DNA from: Owenia fusiformis
Lineage: Eukaryota > Annelida > Polychaeta > Sabellida > Oweniidae
Assembly (NCBI GenBank): GCA_903813345.2
Contig: CAIIXF020000005.1
Span: 682,001 to 746,000, forward strand
DNA: 64,000 bases
Reading direction: 5' to 3'
Within the stretch, counting starts at the first letter, position 1; every line of letters begins with the position of its first letter. A program made the position numbers and the translations under genes. The notes under the pieces were generated by a model. That model saw only the letters and a program-made list of their open reading frames with translations, did not search any database and had not been told where the DNA came from. Shown piece after piece: positions 1 through 13,420 of this stretch.

Positions 1-402
1 CATACTATTATTTATTTGCTGCATTCAGAAGTTCATTTCTTTTATAATGGTGGTAAGTTTGGTCAGACTTTTCTTGATGTACACCACGATGTGCCTCGAT
101 GTTCATGATTGAAAATTGCTGATGTATGATTATGGCACATTGGGACAATACTATTATCAATGTCTTGCTTAGTATCAATCTTTTGTGTCAAATTTAAAAT
201 CTGTGATGCCTTTTTTGTGTCTAGAAATTTGTGATGCCTTCAGAGATGATTGTGATGTGTTCAGAGCTCCTGTTTTTTTTATAGATTTTTAGATGAAGTA
301 AAACTGTTCAAATATGCAGGAAGGCAGAATTTATTGAAATTGCCTTAGGGATGGTGTTCAATTATCAACAGTATTACGGAATAATGAAGCTAATTTTATT
401 AG

Positions 403-427
403 GGCGGGGGGGGGGGGGGTGGGGGGA
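403..427. repeat. Poly-G tract
   Basis: A nearly pure G run interrupted by single C and T bases. The rest of 1-600 is plain AT-rich sequence in which I recognise no exon; it should be intron of the LRRC74-like gene. Confidence 0.8.
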
Positions 428-625
428 AATGATGGTTTCGTCAGCAAAGAGTGCTGATTTTTTTATATTAAAATTAAAGACAAATCAACATTTTTAAATT
501 TCGTGATGAGAGTTAAACCATAACAAAATTAATTTCATTTTTTCATGACTGTTGATAATAGGATGCCTTCCCTTATCCTCCACGAATTTTATATAAAATG
601 GTCAAAAATTAATATGGTTCCTCAC

Positions 626-3600
626 ACTGAGAGCTTTTCCAACTGCTACTGCACCTTTCTCTCTGATTGAGTTCCAGCTCAGGTCTATCTCTATAAGGCC
701 TTCATTCACTGCCTGAAAACATATAGACCAATACAGTAAACCTATAAAGTGGAACATCTACAGGTCTATTCCTATAAGGCCTTCATTCACTGCCTGAAAA
801 CATATAGACCAATACAGTAAACCTATAAAGTGGAACATCTACAGGTCTATTCCTATAAGGCCTTCATTCACTGCCTGAAAACATATAGACCAATACAGTA
901 AACCTATAAAGTGGAACATCTACAGGTCTATTCCTATAAGGCCTTCATTCACTGCCTGAAAACATATAGACCAATACAGTAAACCTATAAAGTGGAACAT
1001 CTACAGGTCTATTCCTATAAGGCCTTCATTCACTGCCTGAAAACATATAGACCAATACAGTAAACCTATAAAGTGGAACATCTACAGGTCTATTCCTATA
1101 AGGCCTTCATTCACTGCCTGAAAACATATAGACCAATACAGTAAACCTATAAAGTGGAACATCTACAGGTCTATTCCTATAAGGCCTTCATTTACTGCCT
1201 GAAATCATATAGACCAATACAGTAAACTTGTTAAGTGGAACATCTACAGGTCTACTCCTATAAGGCCTTCATTCACTGCCTGAAAACATATAGACCAATA
1301 CAGTAAACCTATAAAGTGGAACATCTACAGGTCTATTCCTATAAGGCCTTCATTCACTGCCTGAAAACATATAGACCAATACAGTAAACCTATAAAGTGG
1401 AACATCTACAGGTCTATTCCTATAAGGCCTTCATTTACTGCCTGAAAACATATAGACCAATACAGTATATCTATAAAGTGGAACATCAACATTCATTCTC
1501 CAGACTCCAGCTCAGGTCCAATGTCCAGAAGGTATCAGACAGCCTCTATAATTTGAACAAAATCTGCCAACCTGTATTTGTGTTATCATTTGGATGGATG
1601 GATGAATGGATGATCAGGTTTTTTATATCCCTCATAAACTACAATCAGTGAGATAATCACATGAATGTCCTACCCTATTAAATTACATGTTACGGGTAAA
1701 TGAACATATCAATTCTATCACATGGTCCTCAGACTGACCACATTATTCTGCCTCAAAATTGACTTTAACATTAAGACAAACACTCTCCTCCATAAGTTTG
1801 GCAACTTAAGAAACAAATTCAAGATTCAAACATAACAGACTTGAATATTCAATCAAATGAGAATGAAAATCTTACGAGTCCAGCTCCCAGGTACTGCCCC
1901 CCTACATCACAGAAGTCATTATAGCTGAGGTCAAGGCACTCTAAAGATGTGTTGTTCTTTAGACCCTCGGCAAGACATTTGGCATCTCCATCACTTAAAT
2001 GGTTGGCTGAAAATATTCAGATGGACTCATGGATGATGTAAATCATAAGAATTGTCCCCCGTACAAAACAGAAGTCTAATAGCTGAGGTCTAAGCATGCG
2101 TGTGATTTGTTACTCCTCAACTGTTGATAACTGGACACCATTACTGAATATCTTTTTCTTAACACCAGGGGGTTTAGCTACTAATTTGTAAGAGAACATG
2201 ATGTGAATGTGTACTATTATGTGTACTAATCCTTAGAGGACCATAATTCTACAAGTTTGTGTACAAGTTCTCTTGAGAACAAGTAGCTTAACCACCTTAA
2301 AATCTCTTCACTTACATCTTAACACTAGCGTCTTCAAAGTTGTGTTTGTTTCCAGCATTTGTGCTATAGCATTGGCACCTTCAGATCGAAGAAAATTCTC
2401 AGACAAATTCTGAAAAACAACAGGAACAAAGCGAATGCTATATAAAATCTAGATATGTTTTCTATTTATACATTTATTGTTCTATAGGTCCAATATGAAT
2501 GGTTGCCTTATAAATGGCATTATTTAGGAAAAGTAGTGAAGGACAAAACATGATTTGATGCAGAGGGAGGGTGGTCAGGACAGGTATACTTACTAAGTTG
2601 ACTATGAACTGGTTGTCTCTCATCATATTACAGAGGTACATGGCTCCAGAACCTCCCAAGTAGTTGTCGGTCAAATCTAGTGCCTCAGTCACTGTATTTT
2701 TCTAGAAAACATACTAGACACTACTGCACTAGGTCAATTAATAAATTGTACCACAAATACTCTATTTCATTTCTTATAATTTTCAATTAATTGTAACAAT
2801 AGTCAATTTTAGAATGAAAAAGAAAAATGTTATGTAGTATCATGGGCTTTCAATCAACTGGTATTACTATGTGCATGTAGTGGCTGTAGTAATGAACTAG
2901 TAAATAGTAATAATAATATTGAAATGGGTGTCGACTTTTGGCAATCAACCGAAGATACCTCAAGAAAAGCCGGAGATTGCCGAAGATTGCCGAAGCTTTT
3001 CTTTGCAAACGAAGTTGGCCGAGGGTACCACGAATGTGAAGAGGACGTCTCTAATTGGTCAAAAATAGAGGCTCGGCATTCTCCGTCAGATTGAATCTAC
3101 AAAATTTGGTTGTAAGGCTTACCTTCGGTTGTATGGCTTACCTTCGGCTGCATGGCCCAACCTCTATTGATTGGAAAAGATGCTGTCCCATATTGAAATA
3201 ATCTTTTGTAAAGACAAGACCATTTGATATCATATAGAGTGCTTTTAATTCTTTGTACATGTAAATATATGTATAAAGTAGAACATATTCCCCTAACCAA
3301 GACCTCAAATGATGAATCCCCAAATGTACCTTGAGTCCATCAGCCAGTGCTTTGGCACCCTGTCCTTTGAGATAAAGGTAGTTTAGCCTCAGCTGTGGTT
3401 CCTTAAGGTTACGCATCAGGTATGTAGATGGTAAAACACCTAAATTAAAGAAATATCAAGTATCAAGTTTATTTCATGTATACAGTTGTATCAAGATTAT
3501 AACTATGGCACATAACAGAGATTTTTACTAACATAAATGTATTTATCAATGTCAAATCATATGAATTAATAAGAAGATTGAGCTTTGCAGTAATATAATT

Positions 3601-6600
3601 AAAGAACAAATATTTAATATGCCACTTTTAAAAGAGGTATTCCTCTCAATAGAATGAAATATTTCTATAATATTTGTTAAAAATAAACCAATGCAAAGAT
3701 GAATTTACTAGAAATAATAACTGTTTTCACCAGTACGATTATATTTTTCAAAGGCTTCAAGAAAATGTGGTGAAAAGTTAAAATAGAAAAGAGCGTATGA
3801 TGTCTGCATTGTTTCCAATAAATTTGTTTTGGATCAGAACTGGCTTCCAGAGACTGACCACACCTGGCCATCACATGGGGTGGTTTATTTTGTCTGAGAC
3901 TAAACAACTTTTACATTAAAAATAAATTGTGTGACATTTTTGATATTACTTAGTAAAAAATCTGAATCCTTCCCAAAATTAGACATTTTTGATAATCAGT
4001 TATTAATAATTAATTTATCCTATAAATTATAATTAAAAATGTGTAATTTGGAGTATAAAAGTGGGAACCCAATGGAAGCTAGGAAATACTTTTTCTATGC
4101 TCATAGAAATTGATGTAAAATCAACTTTTAATGGTGTTTTAAATATCATTATGCACCTTCATTAAGGATACTACAGTATTATTGCTAAATTCTAAAATTA
4201 GGTAATTTAACTTGTGCTTATGATTGAAGTAGAACAGTAACCCCCTGGAGGGAGTAGCAAATCCTATCGACAAAACATATTTTATCAAACCCCCAGTCAA
4301 TTAGAACATTACATGATAGAAATAACCAGGAAGTATAAATCTCTTGTGCCCTGCAGTCTCCCCTCACTCTTTATTTCAAGGACCACTCCTGCAATGTGCT
4401 ATAAATATTATATTTAACAAACCTGCTTTATCACATTGTTTTTTGTAAACATTCGCACCAGTTGGGTCATTGATAATAACTTCCTCTGCAAATATCCAAA
4501 TAAGATACATGTATTTTGAAAAACAGTGCGTAGGTTATGAAAACAAAAATGACACCATTTGATGCCTCACACAGTGACAAAAAAGAATATGTACATCAGA
4601 AAACTGTAGACAGCTGAAAGGATTGGTGGAATATATTGGCTCACCATGTGGCTATACCCTGTGATAGCATTATACATGTGCATGTTATGTGAAATATTGG
4701 AAAACCAATTGTCACTCTGGGCCTTATGAGGATAATCTTCATTCTTTATTCATAACTCATTCTTGTTAACATTCATAAAACACATCATAGTTTGCATGAC
4801 TACAATGACATTCTGAACATTACAAGGATTATCTGTGTTTTACATCTAATTAATGCTACACTCTTTGGATGGCAGTACTTTACGTCATGTGTCCATCAGT
4901 CCTTAGACTCCAACCCTACACAGCCACCTTCTATGTGAGAAGGGGCGTTTCAGATATTTAATTCAGGAGTATAGTTGTTATTTTATGTTGAATTCTATTG
5001 CAGCTGAGTTGATATGTTCTTTTACAATAAATACCTGGTGGAAAATCATCTTCCAGGTCTGTGTCATATTCATCAGAATTCTCCTCTGGTCCTCTCACCC
5101 AAGCTTCAAAGGCATCTGTCTTCTTAAAGGAATTCTTCTGAGGAGGGTTTAATGGAAGTGGAGTCTTTTTTCTAGCAACTATACATTAAATAGAAATAAT
5201 TAAAGTGAATTATCTCACAAAAAGATATTGCGGCAGTTAGTCATGAAATATGCACCACATTTGTTTCAAACATGCCCCCGCATATGAATTTAAATATGTC
5301 CCACAATATATATGCAAAGACAAATGTAGAAACACCAATGTTCAAGTCAAATGCACAGATTTTTTTATCTCATATACTCATGTAAAAGATCAGAAAAAGA
5401 GAGATCTAGGAGTGGGTCATAGGTGGAACTCAACATTTGTTCGCTACTTATATTTTCCTTTGTTTTTGAATATATTTTTAATATTAATTGTGTTATTCTT
5501 ACATGGGAGTTCTTTGATGGGTTCTGGTTCCTCATTGCTCAGATCTTCAGGCAATTCAGTCACTGCCCAAGAACGTGAATCTTGAAGTATGTTTGACAAC
5601 TGTACAGAACGCAAAGCCAAATCATCACTGTCTCTGTGCCTGCTATGATCAACCCCACTTTTACTTCTCAAAGCATCTTTACTCGTGGCATTTCCTGATA
5701 TCCGACTTGGCTGAGCTGTCCATGGTCTCACTGAAACATTTGATTTTCCTGAAGTCTCTGAGTTTGGAGTTGTTGAACGAAGATGGGCACTTGGAGATAA
5801 AAGTCCAGCCTGCATATGTAATAATACAGTATAAGTGAAAAGCATCAAGTGGTATACTATTAATAAACTACATAAAGTGACCAAAGGCAACATTTACAAG
5901 CAAATGTGGCATACAGGATGTATAAAATCCCTTATCAGCCTTCTTAAATTCTTTGTATGATTATAGATACATGTAGATCTATCAATGCACAAACTTACAG
6001 TTCTAGCATGAGGTCATTTAAACAAGACAGAACATGAAGCTCAAAGCTGAATTATAAAAGAAAACTGATCTAGTTTTGATGTAAAAATGATGATGATGAG
6101 ATCATAGTGGATTACTGGTTCTGAACATAATAGAGGTGTGTCATTTGGTCAAGACAAACGACCAATTACTGGGGAATTTCATGCATCAAACTTGGACATA
6201 TGGGGCTACTTCACGTATCAGGTTATTTCGACCATGGGCTAAAATTTCACAAGGGGCAATCTGCGTGAGGTTCCATTTTTAGGTTCTGTTTTTCGTGCAT
6301 GGGCATTATATCCAGCAATTTAATTGTTTCAATAACGCATGCACAATCAATAACTTAATTAGAACTTATAATTTAAAATAGATGTGTATGCTCATCAATT
6401 CACAGCAGTCTCTACCCATAATACACATAAAGTTTGGAACATTAATAAGTAACAGGTGGATTTGCTGAAGTGAGGATTTCCCATGTTAAAAATAAGAGAA
6501 TTTTCAAGAGGCCATACATCAGTTGATGAGATTATACAAAATGTAAAATATACAAATTTTAGGGGATATGTATCAAGACAATATTGGAAACTATGGGCTT

Positions 6601-8506
6601 TCAGACGACCATGGTTAGGAAATGGTGATAGAATTTATGTTCCTAACTGTATATGCGGGAATATTTTTGTTTGGCATAAAAACAAAAAGTATACATCCAA
6701 CAGAAGTGTAATGGCAGAATACGAACTTGCCTCTAATTTGTGGACGTTTGGTGTACAAACCTAAACCGAATGAAGTAACCAAGTAAAAACCAAACCAAAC
6801 TTCGCGCAGATTGCCCGACTCTAAGATTTACATTTCTGGGGTCAGGCATCTAGGATTAAGATCTTGTCCACTGGACATTTCGATTTATTTTTAAAATTTT
6901 CAAAAAACAAACAGTTAAACAAAAGATAAAAGCCTGTATCCTACCCTATTAATAGCAATTTGTGCCGAAGTGTGGTATATGATGAGTAATTTCCAGAGAA
7001 ATTTAAAATTGCCCAACAGCATTTTTAATTCATTGCACATAGTGATCTGCGGTATTGCCAGAAGTACCGGTTGGCATTCTGGCCTAATGTGACAATGTCG
7101 GCACTGAAATTCCAATACCGGAATATCTAAACAATCAATTAAACTTACCAGAAATCGCAAGATTAAGTGTTTAACATCGAAAAAAAGAAGAAAAGTACAA
7201 GAACAACTGTTTTTGTCTCTTTTTGAAGAGTTAGGGGCGCCACCTGGCAGGCGGAAGAACTTGTCAAAAAATGAAAATATTCTTCATTTTTTTCAATTTG
7301 AGGAATGACTACGTTAAATAGCTGGCTGTAGATGTCTTAATTCAATGCAGGAATTATCGACAATCAGGTAAGACATTGATAAATTATGACTATAAACTGC
7401 GTTTGTATGAAAGTGACCAAATTCACCACCAAAAACTTTGGCAAAATCTAAACTCAGTCACAGAAATGTACGAATGTACGTAATTTGCGAACGTAGACCC
7501 AAAACCATGGTATTCGGTAACAGTAAGGTATTGAATTGTGGTTATACCAGCACCAGTTTTCACTACCATTTGGAACACTATTGCACATGCCCATTGTCTA
7601 TTACATGTGCATTAGCTATAGCGAGTTGTTTTGCATTACCTTCTTCTAAAGCCACTGTATCGTGGACTTCCATTAAAGATAAATTCCTACATGAACAACT
7701 GGTCATGTCGTAATCATAAAATTTGAAATCATATGTCCGCCATTTTTCCACATCACAATTTGAATTGCGAGTTTTGGTCTTATTACCTCACCAAAAATTC
7801 CAAAACACACATAAACTGATCAGTGTATTAGTTCACATCTTCTGGATCGCTAACTTAGAATTTACAGCCAGTTTCTAATGTCAGACGTAAACGATATTTC
7901 GTCCAGTTTTCGAACATCGCCATTTTTCTTGTTTTAATTTTAGACTAAATCCTGATGAAATCATGTTATATCTCATCAATGAGCCGAGCCAGTTCCGTTT
8001 TAATTAATGAATTATTTATCTGGCGATTTTTAAAATATTCAATAAATTTATGAAATGGCGACCAGCTTTTTTCAAATGGAGTTCACATTATTCCAGATGA
8101 AATCACCTCTAGCCAAGTATTGGCTAGAGACTCGAGTAAGTTTTGCAACAAATGTTTACTTTCAAAAGTTACGAGATCTTGGGATACCTAATATGGTTTC
8201 ATTGGCTATTAAAATGTTGATTTACTCTTGTACTAACACACAGTTTAGTCATAAGGGGGCTCACAAGTTCATAATGTTTCACTTTAGGAAAACGCAGTTT
8301 GACAGTCGGTAGAGTAAGCAAAAACAACAACAAACACATAACGTAATATAAAAATGGAAAATAAAATAGAACAGTGGAAACAAGTGTACAGGCTAGATGA
8401 TGTAACAATCAGATAAAGCATCATGTTGTCAAGTGAAAGAAATTGAAAAAATAAAAACAAAATTTACCCTCAATTTATCTGGTGTCCTCAATCCTCTGTC
8501 ACTCAT
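626..8506 (-). CDS. LRRC74A: LRRC74-like leucine-rich repeat protein, 5' ten exons (gene continues off left edge)
   Basis: Coding exons in transcript order: 8506-8468, 5809-5503, 5178-5035, 4485-4423, 3439-3330, 2701-2594, 2409-2316, 2006-1876 and 712-626, making 361 codons so far; one or more LRR exons must lie left of base 1. All junctions have GT/AG sites and matching phases. The protein starts MSDRGLRTPDKLR. It then has a Ser/Thr-rich low-complexity stretch (about residues 14-115), an acidic patch (DEYDTDLEDD), a pre-LRR segment (DPTGANVYKKQC, GVLPSTYLMRNL) and successive 28-residue ribonuclease-inhibitor-type repeats (LDLTDNYLGG, LNLSENFLRSEGA, LDLSYNDFCDVGG, IDLSWNSIREKGA). The order and the pre-LRR segment match vertebrate LRRC74A/LRRC74B as I remember them. 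The function of that family is poorly defined; the LRR solenoid suggests protein binding. The start ATG is the only one found that splices in phase to the next exon. Confidence is high for the family and moderate for A versus B. Confidence 0.88.
711..1490. repeat. 81 bp tandem array copied from an LRRC74 splice acceptor
   Basis: Ten copies of the acceptor motif lie exactly 81 bp apart, at 711, 792, 873, 954, 1035, 1116, 1197, 1278, 1359 and 1440. Read on the minus strand, each repeats the pyrimidine tract, the AG and about 22-30 bases of the 712-626 exon start (GCAGTGAATGAAGGCC), followed by about 50 bp of intron. The array lies wholly in the intron just upstream of the genuine exon. Copies are almost identical apart from the 1197 copy. 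Past the end of the array (about 1505-1520) a few more bases resemble the exon interior. Confidence 0.95.
3108..3152. repeat. Short two-copy repeat in an LRRC74 intron
   Basis: A unit of about 20 bp containing GGCTTACCTTCGG occurs twice in a row. The surrounding 2930-3100 contains GAAGATTGCCGAAG-type self-similar sequence. No coding signal. Confidence 0.6.
6430..6649. mobile_element. Tc1-like MITE, copy 1
   Basis: A 220 bp sequence bounded by TA on both sides, with degenerate inverted ends (AAGTTTGGAACA and TTCCTAACTG). It is the reverse complement of the element at 10081-10317 along nearly its whole length. The 93-codon open frame at 6483-6764 runs through it and is not a gene. Older than copy 2, judging by decayed ends. 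Confidence 0.8.
6985..7150. repeat. Dispersed repeat, intact copy
   Basis: Shares an ordered series of blocks (GATCTGCGGTATTGCCAG, GCATTCTGGCCTAATG, CACTGAAATTC, then a TTAAACTTACCAGAAATC tail) with 22552-22640 plus 22856-22910. The second copy is interrupted by a MITE; this one is not. Confidence 0.65.
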
Positions 8507-8990
8507 TGTTCACCAATGATTCTTTTAGAAGATTTGCATCGCATGTGTTTCATTACAATAATTGCAAAATTATATCACATTATTGCCCTCTTCAGAAAAC
8601 AATTGACTAAATTTAGAAAACTTTGAAAGTTAGAAAAATATTTGTACATGTGTAATCGTCACTAAGATTAGTGTACACTACTACTGCATACGTCATCAAA
8701 TATAAGCAACCTTATTGGTCTAAAATTTGTCACAAGATGGATGGAGGAGTTGTTTTCCAATATGTAAGTACGGGTTATTCAATGATTAATAAGTTCCAAA
8801 GTCCTACTTATTGATAAAGTATATGACATATACATAAGTACTATCTTACCAACATAAATTCATAATTTTATACTGATTTGAAGTATAGAAAAATGTGAAA
8901 AATGTTGTCAAACACGAACGAAAACTCGCCATTTATTTTCATTTCTCAACTTTGTTACTGTAAACATTCATTTGTAAGTCTGAGTCTTGA
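8507..8990. other. 5' flank of the LRRC74-like gene
   Basis: Sequence immediately upstream of the first coding exon. It should hold the 5'UTR and promoter of the minus-strand gene, but I see no convincing TATA box or CpG cluster and cannot place the transcription start. Confidence 0.3.
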
Positions 8991-9100
8991 GTAGTGTTGT
9001 CGCGATTAATCGATACATGGCGATATACATCGCCAAAGCTGATTCTGGCGATGCATCGATGTCTGAAACAAAACATCGATGTTTTTCAAAAAAATTAATT
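8991..9100. repeat. Repeat with CGATTAATCGAT / CATCGATG motifs
   Basis: Begins TAGTGTTGTCGCGATTAATC and contains several overlapping CATCGATG palindromes. The opening resembles the TAGTG-type ends of hAT elements. I did not find a matching opposite end or target duplication, so it is called only as a probable fragment. Confidence 0.4.
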
Positions 9101-9484
9101 TGCTAAAAATCACCCTTTCTTCAACTTACATGTATTTTGACACAAATCGCTTACCTTTCTCATGTCTTATTTCATTTTCCAATGTTTTCTTATAACTTGC
9201 ACTTTAAAACTGGTGTCACATCTATATGCCTACGCTTTTTCATTGTAAGCCATAATCATATCGTCCATAGATCCCTTGTAAACCAGAGACCTCATTAGTT
9301 GGTCTAAAATATTCACGTTGCGTCTGCGTTGCGACATCGGTTGCACAATGGAACGCTTTAAGGGTTGCATGTCATTATCATTTGAAGATGCAAAACAATA
9401 GAAAGTAAAGCAATTGAATGCAAATTTAAAGTTAAATCTGGCAGGGATATAAATTGACTTTAGAATTATGCTCTAGGCTATCAC

Positions 9485-9665
9485 CTCACAGGTGGACCTC
9501 GTCTGGGCCCAGAAAAAAAAATTTGGCCTTTAAAAAATTTTGAGCCAATTAAGGCCTCAAAAAGTGGGCCTTTTTGGTCATAAACGGGCCTTCTAAGGCC
9601 TTATTTTTAAATATAAGGCCAAATTTTGAAGAAAGTGGGCCTCAAAATTTCTAAATTCTCAGACC
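9485..9665. repeat. GGCC/AT-rich self-similar repeat
   Basis: Repeated short motifs (GTGGGCCT, AAGGCCTTA, AATTTGGCC) in both orientations form a locally palindromic low-complexity segment. No coding signal. Confidence 0.5.
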
Positions 9666-10080
9666 GGAAGTTTGCCCCCCCCCCTCCTGTTGGTTCCCAG
9701 ATCCACCCCTGCACCTATTATAAATGATTGTCCAAATTTCCCATTCTCATATCGTTGTTTGAACCTAGACGTATTCCAAATGAGCGCATTTTGTGTTGAT
9801 CATGACCAAATGAGAATGATGTCTGTGACAATAAATTCATCTTTACTGACTGCTAAAACAGGTATTTAAGGTCTTGGGGTAGTTATCAGAAATTTACACC
9901 AAGACCAAACAGGAAATGAAAAAAACATGTTGACTTTAGAATTTTTTGAACTAAGATAACTGAGTTCTGCTTTAAGGCTAGGGTGCATGTTCGGAATTTT
10001 TCTGCATTCCTCAATTGAGCCACATGTTATTTTTCCCCACATTGTGTACATCTTCCAGTTTTGCACAAAGAGTGCACTTA

Positions 10081-10317
10081 CAGTTGGGGACAAAAATAAA
10101 TGACAGGTCGATTTTCGATCACCATTTCCTAATTATGGTGGTCTGAAAGCCCATAATTTCCAATATTGTCTAGATATATATCCCTTAAAATTTGTATATT
10201 TTACATTTTGTATAATCTCATCCACTGATGTATGGCCTCTTGTAAATTTTCTTATTTTTAACATGGGAAATCCTCACTTCAGCAAATCCACCTGTCATTT
10301 ACTTATGTCCCCAACTG
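10081..10317. mobile_element. Tc1-like MITE, copy 2
   Basis: 237 bp with about 28 bp terminal inverted repeats starting CAGTTGGGGACA, flanked on both sides by the TA dinucleotide that Tc1/mariner elements duplicate. No transposase, so non-autonomous. Inverted relative to the older copy at 6430-6649. Confidence 0.88.
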
Positions 10318-11029
10318 TATGTGTCTAGAAAAGACTTGTATTGTAAGAAGATTTGTTTTGTAAAATGTATAAAAGATGAGAAAATTAGTTTTAGAGAGAT
10401 TTAGACATTGTGGGGGAGTGACTCAATTGAGGGTTGCAGCAAAATTCCGAACATGCACTTAACCTTCAATCATTGAACAGAATATTTTGAATGTTTCAGA
10501 AAATGTGCCCAATATATTGCTTTAAACTAACTTCATTATTCCACAACTGTTGACTTTTGGATTCCATCACTAAGAGAAACAAAAATATTATAAGGTTCCC
10601 TTCAGGACTCCTTTATTTAACAAATTGAGCAATGTAACCTCTTACTATGCATATATGCTAGTGCCTGAACGACAGTGAGATTCCATTGTCGATAATGACA
10701 GTGTTATTTCTGTTGCCGATAGCAAACTGTCGTGGCTAAGCCCAGAAGTAAAATTGTGTTCAATCTACTATTTTGTTTGAGGCGAAAATGAGCTAAAACA
10801 ACTTGCCCCGCGTGTCTAGAACAAAACACCATCATTGTAGCGTCTATATAATCAATACTTACTTGAAATATCCTGACATCGAACTAAATAAACCACTCTA
10901 ACTTCAGTTGTTATTCATTTTTATTTACCGATCTATTTTGACGAGTGATTTCAGCATTTGAGGCAATCTGCGCCAGTTCCTCTTGGTTCGGAATTTAGTT
11001 CATGAGCATTTTTACTGAAATGAACTATA

Positions 11030-11115
11030 TTTTTAGCCAAATACTAAGTTTTGAAATGCCTGTAACTTTTTACTTTTTTTGGCTAGGAAGGGCCCCATAC
11101 TTTCGGGACACCCTG
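11030..11115. mobile_element. Mariner-like element fragment (one end)
   Basis: The sequence ends GGGACACCCTG followed by TA, the usual end of mariner-type elements (CAGGGTGTCCC inverted). No matching left end or transposase is visible nearby, so it is a one-ended remnant. Confidence 0.5.
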
Positions 11116-12244
11116 TATTAGTATCTATGGCTCTCACCAGAAAATATTTAGGGTGTGGGGGAAACATCTCCAGCATAGCCGACGTCTATCTTGCGACCAC
11201 AGTCTAAAAGCCTAGGGAGAGACCTGGTATCAGAAAATCTCATTAAATAATCTCATTAAGGAAATCCTTCCCAGTTTGTCTGCAGAATTTTGAAAAAAAT
11301 GTAGAAAACAAAAATTATGCATATAATCCTCATGAGGACAGTGATTGCATTGATAATTACCAGTAACATTCAGAAAAAGGATTTAACATTGTTCAGTATT
11401 CTAGCTGTCAGAATGATAAAATGGCACGCCCCCATCAGGACGTGACCTTATTTTCTGTGCTCAGATTCAATTCCATTAAATATTACGTTGAAGCCAATAA
11501 TCAATACTGATGTTTTGGAATGCCTTAAGTTATTGCCATACGATCTAAATCTCATTGAACCAGTGCTCTGAGTCTGTATATTTTGTCAGATAGCTTGGAA
11601 TATTAATATAGAATATTGATAGGTTTTCAGTACCAGCATTTTTTCTAATGCCATTAATTTCTCCTTGAATTAATGGTATTATTAAGCCTGCTCCTTTTAC
11701 ACAATGCGCCTAGTATTCAATTGTAATCGCACTTCTAGAAGATTGAAATCTCATATTTTTGCGTTCTTCTTACAGCTTCAAATGTTAACTACATGCATTA
11801 TTATTTCTACTCTTTTTATGCTCTTATTCTTCATACAGCATGACTGATGTGGTAGTTTATTGGGATCTCTTCTGTATAAGATGGTATCAAGCTGTTTCTA
11901 GAAATATTGGAAAACCATTGCCACTCTTGACCTCATGAGGATAATTTGTGTTTATATTAATAAATCATGCTGGATCATTCATGATCAACATGTCATATTT
12001 CAATTCAAACAAGTTTTTTGCGTGACTCTATTGACAGCTAGATGTCAATGCTGAATAATTGAAGGATTCACTGTTTTAATTAGTTTTATTCATTCCATCA
12101 GTTCATAATAATGATTATGATAATAATGAGGATATAATATGATATAATCATGATAATAATTTCAATAATTTCAATTTTCCAAACGATTTTTTTACTTCCT
12201 GTAGAGATGTGCTAGACGAAAAGCGTAAAACTCAAGAGAAATTA

Positions 12245-12358
12245 CCGGGAATATTTCTGATACGGGATCTGATACGGGATTTTTGCTGATACGGGATCCA
12301 ATACGGGATCTGATACGGGATTTTGGCTGATACGGGATCTGATACGGGATTTTTCAAA
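12245..12358. repeat. GATACGGGAT tandem repeat
   Basis: About eight copies of a 10-13 bp unit (TGATACGGGATC and variants) with irregular spacing. Minisatellite-like; no coding frame. Confidence 0.85.
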
Positions 12359-13076
12359 TAACACTTTTATTCCCTGTTATTTTCCCAGGGAAAACATGTT
12401 ATTATGGAATAAAGACTTCTTATACAGGGACTGTAGAGTTCTTATATTGGAATTTTGAATATGAGAATTTTGGACTTGTATCTGAACCTTGAACTTAACA
12501 GTCTTCTGGAGATTAAGACACTTTGATTATATATTAGATAAATTAAATGCCTAACTTGGGAATGGAATTTGCTCAATGCGTATTAGATGATAAAAAACAG
12601 CTCTAAAATTATGTTTTAAAGCAGTTATTGGAGAATGAAATGAAACACTGAGAAAATATAAAAGATGAAAATCTCTACTGATCACCATGGGGTTGTGATC
12701 CTACAGAGTTCATTTCTAAGTTTGCTATGACAACAGACATATCATATTCTTATATAAACATATTTGCAATGGCCACCTTCAAATGCAACAGCTATTAAAC
12801 CAGGAAATTATGTTTTTTCATTCTCTGTAAATGGAACTAATACACTTCCAAATCGTTAATTGATTTCTTGTAATTCCCAACAGGTTTACAAAACCTAGAC
12901 ATCTCTAACTAGCATATTCAATACTCATGTGTTTATAGAACTAGTAAAGGGTGGTTAAGTTAGTGATAGAAGTAGTTAAATGGACTCCATGTGTGACTTG
13001 AAGGGATAGAAGAGTTGCAAGTATGTTTATAAAAACCTGTCACACATTTGGACATTGAATACCCTGCGCACAGAGT

Positions 13077-13420
13077 CTAGTTATAAACTACCCTCTGCCT
13101 AGTATAGACAATATTACAGTTTAGCAGCCCCACCCCAAAGATTGGTGCCTGTGACAGACCGTGTAATTAATCATTTCAAATCTACCACGCTAACCCTTTC
13201 TCAACCAATCAGTGAAGTGGAAGGAACATATGTTAAATACGTCCTCATTATTAACTATATGTGGTGATGTCAGAGGAAATGACCATATAGAAAGTTGTCC
13301 ATATTTTGACAACGATCTTTGATTGGCTCGGTGAGATCAGATCAGAGATTTATTGTAAATTGAAAGAGTGAAGACGGAGCTCTCTTTTAAGAAGTGAAGT
13401 CAAATTAATGTAAAGGGTAG
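13077..13420. repeat. CCAAT-containing module, copy 1
   Basis: About 340 bp that recurs in the same orientation at 58231-58550. Shared blocks include TTACAGTTTAGCAGCCCC, GGTGCCTGTGACAG, CCAATCAG, GTCAGAGGAAATGACCA, TAGAAAGTTGTCCATAT, GAGATTTATTGTAAA and GAAAGAGTGAAGAC. There are no terminal inverted repeats. It lies about 5 kb upstream of the ADIPOR start codon. It is either an interspersed repeat or a duplicated promoter/first-exon module; the sequence alone does not decide. Confidence 0.7.

Noticed and set aside
711-1490. Regular 81 bp array considered as a CRISPR array or centromeric satellite
   Set aside because: Whole units are repeated without unique spacers, the setting is an animal intron, and the unit is clearly a copy of the neighbouring exon boundary.
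1397-1651. 84-codon plus-strand open frame
   Set aside because: It runs through the last copy of the 81 bp array, antisense to the LRRC74 acceptor, and has no conserved motif.
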